64,000 nt of DNA from DASZZZ01 sp036260375. GTDB taxonomy: Bacteria; Actinomycetota; CADDZG01; WHSQ01. Of this stretch, positions 41,218 to 50,188 are shown piece after piece (position 1 is the first letter of the stretch; each line of letters starts with the position of its first letter). Below the pieces are notes generated by a model. That model was not told the origin of the DNA, ran no database searches, and was given only the letters and a program-made list of their open reading frames with translations. The position numbers and the translations under genes were made by a program. The stretch lies in NCBI GenBank assembly GCA_036260375.1, contig DASZZZ010000097.1, forward strand, positions 1 to 64,000, in the 5' to 3' direction.

Positions 41218-42519
41218 ATGGCCGCCGCGGGATCGTTGCACGACAGGCACCGCAAGGTCATGCCGGCGTGGGTCGCGCTCTACTACGAGAAGCCGATCGC
41301 GCTCGTGCGCGGCGAGGGCCGGCGCGTCTGGGACGCGGACGGCAACGAGTACCTCGACTTCTTCGGCGGCATCCTGACGACATCGGCCGGCCACGCGGTC
41401 CCGGAGATCGTCGAGGCGATCGCGTCACAGGCGCGCTCGATACTCCACACGTCGACCGTCTACCTCATCGAGCCCGCGGTCGAGCTGGCAGAGCGCCTCG
41501 TCGAGCTGTCGCCGATCCCCGACGCCAAGGTCTTCTTCACCGCGTCGGGATCGGAGGCGAACGAGGCGGCGCTCCTGCTGGCGGCGAGCTACCGCCGCTC
41601 GAACCAGGTGCTCGCGCTCCGCAACGGCTACCACGGCCGTTCGTTCGCGGCCGTGGGCGTCACGGGGAACCGCGCGTGGTCGCCGTCGTCGTTCTCGCCG
41701 GTGGTCGTGTCGTACGTGCACGGCGGCTACCGCTACCGCAGCCCGTGGCGCGACCTCGCCGACGACGCCTACGTCGCCGCGTGCGTCGACGACCTTCGCG
41801 ACGTGATCGAGACGACGACTTCGGGCGACGTCGCGTGCATGATCGCCGAGCCGATCCAGGGCGTCGGCGGCTTCGCAACGCCGCCCGACGGTCTGTTCGG
41901 CGCGATGAAGGAGGTGCTCGACGAGTACGGCATCCTGTTCGTAGACGACGAGGTGCAGACCGCGTGGGGCCGCACCGGCGAGCACTTCTGGGGGATCGAG
42001 GCGCACGGCGTCGTGCCGGACGTGATCACGTTCGCAAAGGGGATCGCCAACGGCGTGACGCTGGGCGGCGTCATCGCGCGCGCCGACGTCATGGACTCTC
42101 TCGGGGCCAACTCGATATCCACGTTCGGCGGCAACCCGGTCGCGGCGCGCACCGCACTGGCGACGCTCGACCACCTCCTCGGCAACGACCTCCAGACGAA
42201 CGCGCGCAAGGTCGGCGAGCACCTCATAGGACGGCTGCGCGAGATGCAGCGCGGCCGTCCTGAGCTCGGCGACGTGCGCGGCAAGGGCTTGATGATCGGC
42301 GTGGAGGTCGTGGAGCCCGGGACCGAGCGCCCCGACGCCGCCGCGGCGACGAAGCTGCAGGAGGGCTGTCGCGCCCGCGGCCTGCTCGTCGGCAAGGGAG
42401 GTCTGTACGGCAACGTCCTTCGCATCGCGCCACCGCTGAGCGTGACCCTCGAGGAGGCCGACGAGGCGCTCGACGCGTTCGCCGGCGCCGTCGAGGCGTC
42501 GTTCGGAGATGCGCGGTGA
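41218..42519 (+). CDS. Class III aminotransferase (beta-alanine/4-aminobutyrate type)
   Basis: 433 residues, PLP fold type I: FFGGILTTSAGHAVPEI, FFTASGSEANEAALLLA, YHGRSFAAVGVTG, FVDDEVQTAWGRTGEHF and the PLP Lys in VITFAKGIANGVTLGG. GAGGAGG precedes ATG 41218. The stop overlaps the start of the CoA-acylating semialdehyde dehydrogenase, which suggests that the amine substrate yields malonate or methylmalonate semialdehyde, as from beta-alanine or 3-aminoisobutyrate. Confidence 0.92.
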   Translation: MAAAGSLHDRHRKVMPAWVALYYEKPIALVRGEGRRVWDADGNEYLDFFGGILTTSAGHAVPEIVEAIASQARSILHTSTVYLIEPAVELAERLVELSPIPDAKVFFTASGSEANEAALLLAASYRRSNQVLALRNGYHGRSFAAVGVTGNRAWSPSSFSPVVVSYVHGGYRYRSPWRDLADDAYVAACVDDLRDVIETTTSGDVACMIAEPIQGVGGFATPPDGLFGAMKEVLDEYGILFVDDEVQTAWGRTGEHFWGIEAHGVVPDVITFAKGIANGVTLGGVIARADVMDSLGANSISTFGGNPVAARTALATLDHLLGNDLQTNARKVGEHLIGRLREMQRGRPELGDVRGKGLMIGVEVVEPGTERPDAAAATKLQEGCRARGLLVGKGGLYGNVLRIAPPLSVTLEEADEALDAFAGAVEASFGDAR

Positions 42520-44009
42520 CGCGCTCGATCGGGCACTGGATCGGGGGCCGCGAGGTCCACGACGACTCGGGCCGCGCCGGCGACGTCTTCGATCCCGCGC
42601 GCGGCGCCGTGACGGCACGCGTCGCGTTCGCGGCCCCCGAGATCGTCGACCGCGCCGTGCGCACGGCAGCGGACGCGCAACGTGCGTGGGCCGAGACGTC
42701 GCTCGCCGAGCGCGCGCGCGTGATGTTCGCGTTCCGCGCGATCGTCGACGCGCGTCGCGAAGAGCTCGCCGCGATCGTCTCCGCGGAGCACGGCAAGGTG
42801 CGCTCAGACGCGCTCGGCGAGATCCAGCGCGGGCTCGAGGTCGTCGAGTTCGCGTGCGGGCTTCCGCACCTGCTCAAGGGCGAGTTCTCGGAGAACGTCT
42901 CGAGCGGCGTCGACAGCTACTCGATGCGCCAGCCCGTCGGCGTCGTCGCCGGCATCACGCCGTTCAACTTCCCCGTCATGGTCCCGATGTGGATGTACCC
43001 GGTAGCGCTCGCGTGCGGCAACGCGTTCGTCCTGAAACCGTCGGAGAAGGACCCCTCGGCCGCGAACGTCGTCGCGCGGATGCTCGCCGACGCGGGCCTG
43101 CCCGACGGCGTGTTCGACGTCGTCCACGGCGACAAGGTCGCGGTCGACGCGCTGCTCGCCCATCCGCTCGTCGCGGCGGTCAGCTCGGTCGGGTCGACCC
43201 CGGTCGCGCGCTACGTCTACGAGACCGCGGCGCGCCACGGCAAGCGCGTCCAGGCGCTCGGCGGCGCGAAGAACCACATGGTCGTGCTGCCCGACGCCGA
43301 CATGGACCTCGCGGCCGACGCGATGGTGTCGGCCGGCTACGGCTCGAGCGGCCAGCGCTGCATGGCGATCTCGGCGGTCGTCGCGGTCGGCGACGCCGGC
43401 GACGCGCTCGTGGAGCGCGCGCGCGAGCGCATCGTGAAGGTCCGCATCGGACCGGCCGACGACGACGGCGCCGACATGGGGCCGGTCGTCACCGGCGCGC
43501 ACCGCGACAAGGTGCTGTCGTACGTCGAGGAGGGCGTGCGCGCCGGCGCGGAGCTCGTCGTCGACGGCCGCGACGTCGAGGTCCCAGGCTACGAGTCGGG
43601 GTTCTTCCTCGGCCCGTGCCTGTTCGACCGCGTCGCGCCGGAGATGTCGATCTACACCGACGAGATCTTCGGGCCGGTGCTGGTGACTCTGCGCGTCGAC
43701 ACGCTCGACGACGCGCTCGCGCTGATCGAGTCGAGCCCGTACGGCAACGGGGCCGCGATTTTCACGGCCGACGGCCGCGCCGCGCGGCGCTTCCAGCACG
43801 AGGCCGACGCCGGGATGGTCGGGATCAACGTCCCGATCCCCGTCCCCATGGCGTACTACTCGTTCGGGGGCTGGAAGCACTCGCTGTTCGGCGACAGCCA
43901 CGTCCACGGCCGCGAGGGCGTCTCGTTCTACACGCGCGGAAAGGTCGTGACGAGCCGATGGCCCGCCCCGCCCGAGGCCGGCGTCCGGCTGGGCTTCCCA
44001 TCCGGCTGA
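42516..44009 (+). CDS. mmsA: CoA-acylating methylmalonate/malonate-semialdehyde dehydrogenase
   Basis: 497 residues of the ALDH superfamily with MmsA features: GVVAGITPFNFPVMVPMWMYPVALACGN, LKPSEKDPSAANVVARM, and catalytic Cys in GQRCMAISAVVAVG; ends in YYSFGGWKHSLFGDSHVHGREG. It oxidises (methyl)malonate semialdehyde with NAD and CoA to propionyl- or acetyl-CoA and CO2. Overlap with the aminotransferase gene makes a two-step route likely. GTG start. Confidence 0.93.
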   Translation: MTRSIGHWIGGREVHDDSGRAGDVFDPARGAVTARVAFAAPEIVDRAVRTAADAQRAWAETSLAERARVMFAFRAIVDARREELAAIVSAEHGKVRSDALGEIQRGLEVVEFACGLPHLLKGEFSENVSSGVDSYSMRQPVGVVAGITPFNFPVMVPMWMYPVALACGNAFVLKPSEKDPSAANVVARMLADAGLPDGVFDVVHGDKVAVDALLAHPLVAAVSSVGSTPVARYVYETAARHGKRVQALGGAKNHMVVLPDADMDLAADAMVSAGYGSSGQRCMAISAVVAVGDAGDALVERARERIVKVRIGPADDDGADMGPVVTGAHRDKVLSYVEEGVRAGAELVVDGRDVEVPGYESGFFLGPCLFDRVAPEMSIYTDEIFGPVLVTLRVDTLDDALALIESSPYGNGAAIFTADGRAARRFQHEADAGMVGINVPIPVPMAYYSFGGWKHSLFGDSHVHGREGVSFYTRGKVVTSRWPAPPEAGVRLGFPSG

Positions 44010-44032
44010 CGCGCGACCGGCGACGGCGCCAC

Positions 44033-45001
44033 ATGGAGACGCGCCGCGGCCGCGCTGCCTCGGGCGACCCCGCGCGCGTGGAGACGCGTCGCGACGGCGC
44101 TGCGCCCCTCGACGAGCCGCGTCTGCCCGCGGCGGCCGCGGAGACCGCGCTCGTCGCGATCGCGGCCGTATGGGGGATCACCTTCGTCATGGTGCAGGAC
44201 GCGGTCGCGCTGATCCCCGTGATGACCTTTCTCGCCTACCGCTTCCTGCCGGCCGCGGCGCTCGTCGCCATCGTGTTTCGACGTCCGCTGCGGACGCTCG
44301 GGCGCGACGGAGTCCTCGCCGGCGCCGGCATGGGCGCGTTCCTGACCGCGGGCTACGTGTTCCAGACGCTCGGGCTCGAGCGCACGACCGCGTCGAAAGC
44401 CGGGTTCATCACCGGCCTCATGGTCGTCCTGACGCCCGTGTTCGGAGCGCTGTTCCTGCGCGACCGTGCGGGTGGGATTGCGTGGCTCGCGGCGGGCGTG
44501 TCGGCGGTTGGCCTCTATCTGCTCACCGGCGCCGGCGGCGAGCTCGACGTCGCCGGCGATGGTCTCGTGCTGTTGTGCGCGTGCGCGTTCGCGTTCCACA
44601 TCCTGTTCACGGGCCGCGCCGTGCGACACCACCATTTCGGCGCGCTGCTCGTCGTGCAGCTCGCCGTCGCGGGCCTGTTCTCGGTCGCGGTCGCCGCCGC
44701 GGCCGGCGACCTCGTCGTGCCGCGCGACGCGACCGTGTGGAGCGCGCTCGCGGTGACGTCGATCGTCGGGAGCGCGCTCGGGTTCCTCGTCCAGACGTAC
44801 GCGCAGCAGCACGCGCCGCCGGCGCGCACCGCGCTGATCCTCGCGAGCGAGCCCGCGTTCGCCGGGCTGTTCGCGTACCTGCTGCAGGGCGAGACGCTCG
44901 GGCTCGACGGGTGGACGGGGGCCGGGCTGATCCTCGGCGCGATCGTCATGGTGCAGGCCGTCCCGGCGCTGCGCCCCTCCCGTCCTCTTCCCGAGGAGTA
45001 G
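44033..45001 (+). CDS. EamA/DMT-family transporter
   Basis: 322 residues: polar N-tail of about 35 residues, then ten membrane segments in two EamA repeats (AVWGITFVMVQDAVALIPVMTFLAYRF; second repeat starting near LVLLCACAFAFHILFTGRA). LGFLVQTYAQQHAPPARTALILASEPAFAGLFAYL is the typical end. Metabolite or drug export is the usual role. It follows mmsA by 23 bp and may belong to the same operon. Confidence 0.88.
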   Translation: METRRGRAASGDPARVETRRDGAAPLDEPRLPAAAAETALVAIAAVWGITFVMVQDAVALIPVMTFLAYRFLPAAALVAIVFRRPLRTLGRDGVLAGAGMGAFLTAGYVFQTLGLERTTASKAGFITGLMVVLTPVFGALFLRDRAGGIAWLAAGVSAVGLYLLTGAGGELDVAGDGLVLLCACAFAFHILFTGRAVRHHHFGALLVVQLAVAGLFSVAVAAAAGDLVVPRDATVWSALAVTSIVGSALGFLVQTYAQQHAPPARTALILASEPAFAGLFAYLLQGETLGLDGWTGAGLILGAIVMVQAVPALRPSRPLPEE

Positions 45002-45014
45002 CGAGCGCCCGAGG

Positions 45015-45299
45015 CTAGTTCGTCGTGCGCCGGCCGCGAAGGACGACTGCGGCGATCGCGAGCAGCAGCGCCAAGTCCAAGCCGACGATTGTCCACACGC
45101 CTACTTCGGGGGTCGTCCATCGAACGCCGAGGAGCGTCTCGCAGCTGCCCGTCACCGCCTCGTCATCACCGTCGAGCACGGACGTGAGGACCTGCCGGCA
45201 ATCTTGCGGGAACAAGCCGACCGTTGCGACGACGATCGCGAGGGCAGTCACGACGACGACTCGCCCGACGTGTCTTCTTCGATGCTCTCTTGGCGTCAT
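45015..45299 (-). CDS. Small two-pass membrane protein
   Basis: 94 residues from ATG 45299 (MTPREHRRRH); a GTG at 45341 would add 14. Two hydrophobic segments flank a loop with two Cys (QDCRQVLTSVL...GSCETLLG), which could form an outside disulfide. Not recognised. Divergent from the radical SAM gene at 45435; the 135-bp gap holds the promoters of both. Confidence 0.6.
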   Translation of the reverse strand: MTPREHRRRHVGRVVVVTALAIVVATVGLFPQDCRQVLTSVLDGDDEAVTGSCETLLGVRWTTPEVGVWTIVGLDLALLLAIAAVVLRGRRTTN

Positions 45300-45422
45300 C
45301 AGAGGTTGGGGTACGCGCGACGCTATGCTCGCCGGGACCACGGGTCAACGGCGCCTCGCTCGCTTTGTCGAACGCGGGCGCCGAGGGCCGCGGCCCCCGT
45401 TGCGTGAGGCGAACGTACGTTC

Positions 45423-45428
45423 TATCAT
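45423..45428 (+). promoter_or_regulatory. -10 hexamer of the Rv2578c-like gene
   Basis: TATCAT ends 6 bases before ATG 45435, with no Shine-Dalgarno in between. This is the expected geometry for a leaderless mRNA. Confidence 0.5.
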
Positions 45429-45434
45429 GCCCGC

Positions 45435-46439
45435 ATGAGCGAGCGGCTCTTCGAGCTCCGCAGGACGACCTTCGACACGCCGCACTTCCGCGGGATCGAG
45501 TTCATCGAGGCCGAGGCGAAGTCGATCATCAACCACGTCCCCGGGAACTACCTGCCGTTCGAGTGGACGATCAACGTCTACCGCGGGTGCTCGCACGCGT
45601 GCAGCTACTGCTTCGCGCGCGCGACGCACACGTACATGGACATGGGGGCCGGGCGCGACTTCGAGACGAAGATCGTCGTGAAGGTCAACGCGCCGGAGCT
45701 CCTCCGCAAGGAGCTGCGCGCGCGCCGGTGGAAGGGCGACCACATCGCGATGGGCACCGCGACCGACCCCTACCAGCGCGCCGAGGGCCGTTACAAGCTG
45801 ACGCGGCGCGTCGTCGAGACGCTCGTGGAGTTCCGCAACCCGTTCTCGATCCTCACGAAGGGCACGCTGATCCTGCGAGACCTCGACCTCCTCGTCGAGG
45901 CCGCACAGGTCACCGACGTCTCGACCGCGCTGTCGATCGGCACGCTCGACGAGGACGTGTGGCGCAGATCGGAGCCCGGGACGCCGCACCCGCGCAAGCG
46001 TCTCGAGGCCGTCGCGCGCCTCAACGACGCGGGCGTGCCGTGCAACGTCCTCGTCGCGCCGGTGTTGCCCGGGATCTCGGACTCCGACGAGCAGATGCAG
46101 GCGGTGATGTCGGCGGCGCTCGACGCCGGCGCGACCACCGTCACGCCGATCCTGCTCCACCTGCGCCCGAAGGTCCGTGACGTCTACATGGAGTGGCTGG
46201 CGCTCAACTACCCCGACCTCGTCGAGCGCTACGAGACGGCGTACCGCTCGGCGTACGGGACCAAGGAGGACCGGGCGAGCTTCGCCGAGCGCAGCCGGCG
46301 CGCCCTCGACGCGGCGCGCGCCCAGCGACCGCCGCGACCCGCGCGCGTCCCGGCCCGCTTCCGCGCCCGCGAGCGCGCGCGCGAGCGCGCCCGCCGGGCC
46401 CGGACGGAGCTCGCCAACGAGCAGCTCAGCTTGTTGTAG
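45435..46439 (+). CDS. Rv2578c-family (SplB-like) radical SAM protein
   Basis: 334 residues. CX3CX2C in YRGCSHACSYCFAR (about residues 55-62) binds the [4Fe-4S] cluster; TWINVYRGC-type and DHIAMGTATDPYQRAEG segments and LSIGTLDEDVWRRSEPGTPHPRKRLEAV are those of the Rv2578c/spore photoproduct lyase-like group. The C-terminus is very Arg-rich and may touch nucleic acid. Actual reaction unknown. Preceded by the TATCAT hexamer. Confidence 0.9.
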   Translation: MSERLFELRRTTFDTPHFRGIEFIEAEAKSIINHVPGNYLPFEWTINVYRGCSHACSYCFARATHTYMDMGAGRDFETKIVVKVNAPELLRKELRARRWKGDHIAMGTATDPYQRAEGRYKLTRRVVETLVEFRNPFSILTKGTLILRDLDLLVEAAQVTDVSTALSIGTLDEDVWRRSEPGTPHPRKRLEAVARLNDAGVPCNVLVAPVLPGISDSDEQMQAVMSAALDAGATTVTPILLHLRPKVRDVYMEWLALNYPDLVERYETAYRSAYGTKEDRASFAERSRRALDAARAQRPPRPARVPARFRARERARERARRARTELANEQLSLL

Positions 46440-46442
46440 GCG

Positions 46443-47300
46443 TCAGACGCGCATCGGCGAGCGAAGGCGCGTGATGCGCTCCTCGACCGGCGGGTGCGTC
46501 GAGAACATCTGCGCGAAGTTGACGCGCCGCCCCGCGAGCGGGTTCACGATGTAGGCCTGCGCCTGCGCGGGATGGACGTTCATCGGCACGCGCTTGGCGC
46601 CCTCGTGCAGCTTCTCGAGCGCCCGCGCCAGCGGCTCGCCCGAGCCCGCGATGCGGGCGCCGACGCGATCGGCCTCGAACTCACGCGAACGCGACACCGC
46701 CATCTGCAACAGGAACGCCGCGACGGGGGCGAGGAACACCATGAACAGCATGCCGAGCAGGCCCCCACCGTCGTCGTCGTCGCTGCTGCCGCCGCCGAAC
46801 ATCGCCCCCCACATCGCCATGCGCGCGATGAACGTGATGCCCATCGCGATCGCGGCGGCGACCGACCCGATGAGGATGTCGCGGTTGCGGATGTGCGCGA
46901 GCTCGTGCGCGACCACGCCGCGCAGCTCGTCCTCGCTCAACAGGCGCGTGATGCCGCGCGTCACGGCGACGACGGCCTTGCGGTCGTTGCGCCCGGTCGC
47001 GAACGCGTTGGGTTGATCGTCGGGCGTCATGTAGATGCGCGGCATCGGCATGTTCGCCGCGGTCGTCAGCTCGCGCACGATGCGGTACAGGCCGGGAGCC
47101 TGCGCCTCGTCGACCGGCTGCGCGCGCGCCGCGCGGATCGCGATCTTGTCGCTGAACCAGTAGGACCCGCCCACGAACAGCAGGCCGACGACGAGCCCGA
47201 TCAGCGCCCCGCTGCCCCTCCAGATGGCGCCGCCGATGAGCACGAGGAGGCCGCCGAGCGCGGCGAGCAGGACGTAGGTCTTCAGCGTGTTCTTGGTCAT
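46443..47300 (-). CDS. htpX: Membrane zinc protease HtpX
   Basis: 285 residues, M48B peptidase. Two N-terminal membrane segments (residues about 8-45), the zinc site HELAH in LRGVVAHELAHIRNRD near residue 129, a third/fourth membrane region (IGSVAAAIAMGITFIARMAMW) and the late Glu ligand in SRSREFEADRVGARI. HtpX removes damaged membrane proteins under heat or envelope stress. CATAAT (47307-47312) is 6 bases before the ATG. Confidence 0.93.
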   Translation of the reverse strand: MTKNTLKTYVLLAALGGLLVLIGGAIWRGSGALIGLVVGLLFVGGSYWFSDKIAIRAARAQPVDEAQAPGLYRIVRELTTAANMPMPRIYMTPDDQPNAFATGRNDRKAVVAVTRGITRLLSEDELRGVVAHELAHIRNRDILIGSVAAAIAMGITFIARMAMWGAMFGGGSSDDDDGGGLLGMLFMVFLAPVAAFLLQMAVSRSREFEADRVGARIAGSGEPLARALEKLHEGAKRVPMNVHPAQAQAYIVNPLAGRRVNFAQMFSTHPPVEERITRLRSPMRV

Positions 47301-47305
47301 GGTCT

Positions 47306-47312
47306 CATTATG
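47306..47312. promoter_or_regulatory. Shared AT heptamer between htpX and the dipeptide epimerase gene
   Basis: CATTATG on the plus strand. Read leftward it gives CATAAT 6 bases before the htpX ATG; read rightward it gives CATTAT 5 bases before GTG 47317. One short element may thus serve as -10 for two divergent leaderless transcripts. Confidence 0.45.
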
Positions 47313-47316
47313 TGCC

Positions 47317-48336
47317 GTGACCGCCGAAAAGTGGATCCTCGAGGCGACCTCCGTCGACCTGCCGCTCAAGGAGCGCTTCACCATCGCCCGTCACACGTGG
47401 GACAGCGCGCGCAACGTCTTCGCGGTCGTGCGCCACGGCGACCTCGTCGGTCGCGGGGAGGCGAGCCCGTCGGAGCGCTGGGGGGAGTCGGTCGATTCGG
47501 TCCTCGACCAGCTCGCCGGCGTCGACCTCGACGCGGCGCTGCACGGCCCCTACGACCTCGAGGCGGTCTCCGGGCTCCTGCCCGCGGGCTCGGCGCGCGC
47601 CGTGCTGGACGTCGCGCTGCACGATCTCGCCGCGGCGCGTGCCGGCGTGTCGGTGGGCGCGCTCCTGGGCGTCGCAGGACGCCCGTTGCCGCCGACCTCG
47701 GTCACCGTGCCGATCTGGGACCCCGACGCGATGGTCGAGCGCGCGCGGGCGCTGGCCGACTACCCGGTCCTGAAGATGAAGGTCGGCTTCGACGGCGACG
47801 TCGACGCCCTCGCGGCGGTGCGCACGGTGTACCCGGGCACGATCCGCGTCGACGCGAACGAGGGCTGGGATGCCGACGAGGCGATCGAGCGGCTGCGCGC
47901 CCTCGAGCGCTTCGACGTCGAGCTCTGCGAGCAGCCCGTCCCGGCCGGGCGGCCCGACGACCTCCGGCGCGTGCGCGAGGGCTCGCCGATCCCGGTCGTC
48001 GCCGACGAGGACGTCCACACCGCGGCCGACGTCGCGCGCCTCGCGGGCGTGGTCGACGGCGTCAACCTCAAGCTGCGCAAGACCGGGGGCATCCGCGAGA
48101 TGATGCGCGCGATCGCAGTCGCGCGCGCTCACGGGATGCTCGTCATGATCGGCTGCGACCTGGAGTCGGGCATCGCCGCGTCGGCCGGCGCGCACGTCGC
48201 GGCCCTTGCCGACGTGGTCGACCTCGACGGGCCGTGGCTGCTCGCGCGCGATCCATTCCCCGGCGTGCGCTACGACCACGGCCACATGACGCTGCCCGAC
48301 GCGCCGGGTCTCGGCGTGACCGAGGTGCCTGCGTGA
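47317..48336 (+). CDS. Enolase-superfamily epimerase/racemase (dipeptide epimerase, DgcA-like)
   Basis: 339 residues from GTG 47317; ATG 47299 is an alternative but overlaps the htpX start. Muconate-lactonising fold: catalytic KxK in YPVLKMKVGF (about residue 150), metal ligands in IRVDANEGW, CEQPVP and VADEDVHT, and the second-side Lys in GVNLKLRKTGGI. Family activities include L-Ala-D/L-Glu epimerase and N-acyl amino acid racemase. The overlapping DUF1611 gene matches the DgcA-DgcN pair reported for D-glutamate use (N-acetyl-D-Glu racemase), which I consider the best hypothesis. Confidence 0.87.
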   Translation: MTAEKWILEATSVDLPLKERFTIARHTWDSARNVFAVVRHGDLVGRGEASPSERWGESVDSVLDQLAGVDLDAALHGPYDLEAVSGLLPAGSARAVLDVALHDLAAARAGVSVGALLGVAGRPLPPTSVTVPIWDPDAMVERARALADYPVLKMKVGFDGDVDALAAVRTVYPGTIRVDANEGWDADEAIERLRALERFDVELCEQPVPAGRPDDLRRVREGSPIPVVADEDVHTAADVARLAGVVDGVNLKLRKTGGIREMMRAIAVARAHGMLVMIGCDLESGIAASAGAHVAALADVVDLDGPWLLARDPFPGVRYDHGHMTLPDAPGLGVTEVPA

Positions 48337-49391
48337 GACCGGGCGAGCGGTCGTGGGTCGTGCTCGTCGACGGCTTCCTCCACGACCGCCTCGCCAAGAC
48401 CGCGCACGGCATCCTCCGCTACGCGCGCGATCACGTCGCCGCGATCGTCGACCGCGACCACGCCGGCCGTTCGCTGGCCGAGGTCGCACCCGACCTTCGG
48501 CGCGACGCGCCCGTCGTCGGGACGCTGTCGGAGGCGCTCGAGCACCGTCCGACGTCGCTGCTGCTGGGCGTCGCGACTCCCGGCGGGTGGTTGCCCGAGC
48601 ACTGGAGGCAGTGGGTCGTCGAGGGCATCGAGGCGGGACTCGAGATCGCGAACGGGCTGCATCGGTTCCTGCGCGACGATCCGGAGCTCGTGCGCCTCGC
48701 CGACCAGCACGGCGCGCGCCTGTGGGACGTGCGCGACCCGCCGCCCGACATCCCGCTGTTCTCGGGCAAGAGCCTGGACGCGTCGCAGCGCATCGTCGCG
48801 ACGGTCGGCAGCGACGCGGCCGTGGGCAAGATGACCGTGTCGCTCGAGCTCGTGGAGGCCGCGCACGCCGCGGGATGGACGCCCGAGTTCGTGGCCACAG
48901 GCCAGACGGGGATCCTCATCGCCGGGCGCGGCATCGCGGTCGATCGCGTCATATCCGACTTCGTCTCCGGAGCGGCGGAGAAGCTCGTGTGCGAGTCGGG
49001 CCCGGAATCGGACGTGCTCGTGGTCGAGGGACAGGGCTCCCTGTGGCACCCCGCGTTCGCCGGCGTCACGCTCGGGCTCCTGCACGGCTCCGCGCCCGAG
49101 GCGCTCGTGCTGTGCCACAAGGCCGGACGCACGGCGATCGAGGAGCCGCCGTACACCAAGCTGCCGCCGCTGTCCGAGATGGTGCGCGTGTACGAGGAGA
49201 TGTCGGCGAGCGTGCGGCCCGCGCGGGTCGCGTGCGTCGCGGTCAACTGCGCGGGGCTCGACCGGCGCGAGTCACTGCGCACGCTCGAGGCCGTCCGCAA
49301 CGAGACGGGCCTCCCCGCGGGCGACGTGTTCGCCGGCGACGCGGGATGGATGTGGAACGCGATCGCCGCAGTGCTCGACGGGTCGCGCTAG
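48333..49391 (+). CDS. DUF1611 protein (DgcN-like)
   Basis: 352 residues. P-loop-like VGSDAAVGKMTVSLEL near residue 155, VATGQTGILIAGRGIAVDRVISDFVSGAAE, VVEGQGSLWHPAFAGVTLGLLHG and LCHKAGRTAIEEPPY are the DUF1611 hallmarks. A member called DgcN is described as a D-glutamate N-acetyltransferase working with a dipeptide-epimerase-like racemase. GTG start overlaps the epimerase stop, so the pair is co-translated. Confidence 0.88.
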   Translation: MRPGERSWVVLVDGFLHDRLAKTAHGILRYARDHVAAIVDRDHAGRSLAEVAPDLRRDAPVVGTLSEALEHRPTSLLLGVATPGGWLPEHWRQWVVEGIEAGLEIANGLHRFLRDDPELVRLADQHGARLWDVRDPPPDIPLFSGKSLDASQRIVATVGSDAAVGKMTVSLELVEAAHAAGWTPEFVATGQTGILIAGRGIAVDRVISDFVSGAAEKLVCESGPESDVLVVEGQGSLWHPAFAGVTLGLLHGSAPEALVLCHKAGRTAIEEPPYTKLPPLSEMVRVYEEMSASVRPARVACVAVNCAGLDRRESLRTLEAVRNETGLPAGDVFAGDAGWMWNAIAAVLDGSR

Positions 49392-49409
49392 GCCGCGTCC
49401 GAGCGCCAG

Positions 49410-50030
49410 TCAGTAGCCGGTCGTCGCGTCTCGGTGCGCGCTCGCGGCCACGCGCCACGTCGCGAACCGCACGGCCCCCGCGCCGAACGCAGCCAGGGAC
49501 AGCGCCGCGTTGCCGACCGCGAACGCGAGCTGCCCCCACCCGACGAGCCCGCGCGCCAGGATCGCGTCGACGACGAAATAGGCCGTCGAGAACGCGAACG
49601 TGACGCCGGCGACGGCGAGCAACGCCGGCGTCCACACGTATCTCAAGGCAAAGCGTGTGCGCATTCGTTGCGGTGCTGCGGCGAGGTTCGACGCGACGCC
49701 CTCGAAGGCGCGTTCGTGCTCGAGCGGCCGTCGCAGCGCCTCCTGCACGCGGCGTGCAAGCCGCGCCAGGCGCCGTCCGTTGGCTGCGAGCGCGAGCGCG
49801 GCGGCGACGACCGCGGCCACGAGCGCGGCGACCTGGAGGTCGCGCAGGCGCCCTCCCGCCCCGGCGCGATACAGCGACGGGCTCGCGAGGCCGAGCGCGC
49901 CGAGGACGACGACGCCGGCGGCCACGCTCGCGCCGAACGCTCGCCGGGCGAAACGGGCGCGGGCGACGCGACGAGGACGCGCGGCGCGCAGCCACCGGAC
50001 CGCGTCGGCGTACGCCGATCGTCCGGTCAC
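49410..50030 (-). CDS. Hypothetical membrane protein
   Basis: 206 residues with four hydrophobic segments in two pairs: residues about 35-52 and 68-85, then after a cytosolic helical, Arg-rich stretch, about 135-155 and 165-190. Not recognised. GTG start. Convergent with the DUF1611 gene and divergent from the EamA gene; no functional clue from context. Confidence 0.65.
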   Translation of the reverse strand: MTGRSAYADAVRWLRAARPRRVARARFARRAFGASVAAGVVVLGALGLASPSLYRAGAGGRLRDLQVAALVAAVVAAALALAANGRRLARLARRVQEALRRPLEHERAFEGVASNLAAAPQRMRTRFALRYVWTPALLAVAGVTFAFSTAYFVVDAILARGLVGWGQLAFAVGNAALSLAAFGAGAVRFATWRVAASAHRDATTGY

Positions 50031-50188
50031 CGCGGCATCCGAGCGCGTGTTTCCATCGCGTCATCGTCGCGCGTCTCACGACCTCGACGGCTTCGGCGTC
50101 TTAGGGTCGTGAACACCACCGGACCTTCGTTTCTTCGCATTCGCGCGTCGGGCGGAATAGCACCCGCCAGGCGCCTGTTCGCCCTGGC

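Noticed and set aside
46494..48332. Long plus-strand ORF leading into the DUF1611 gene
   Set aside because: Only the part from GTG 48333 has protein character; the rest mirrors htpX and the epimerase.
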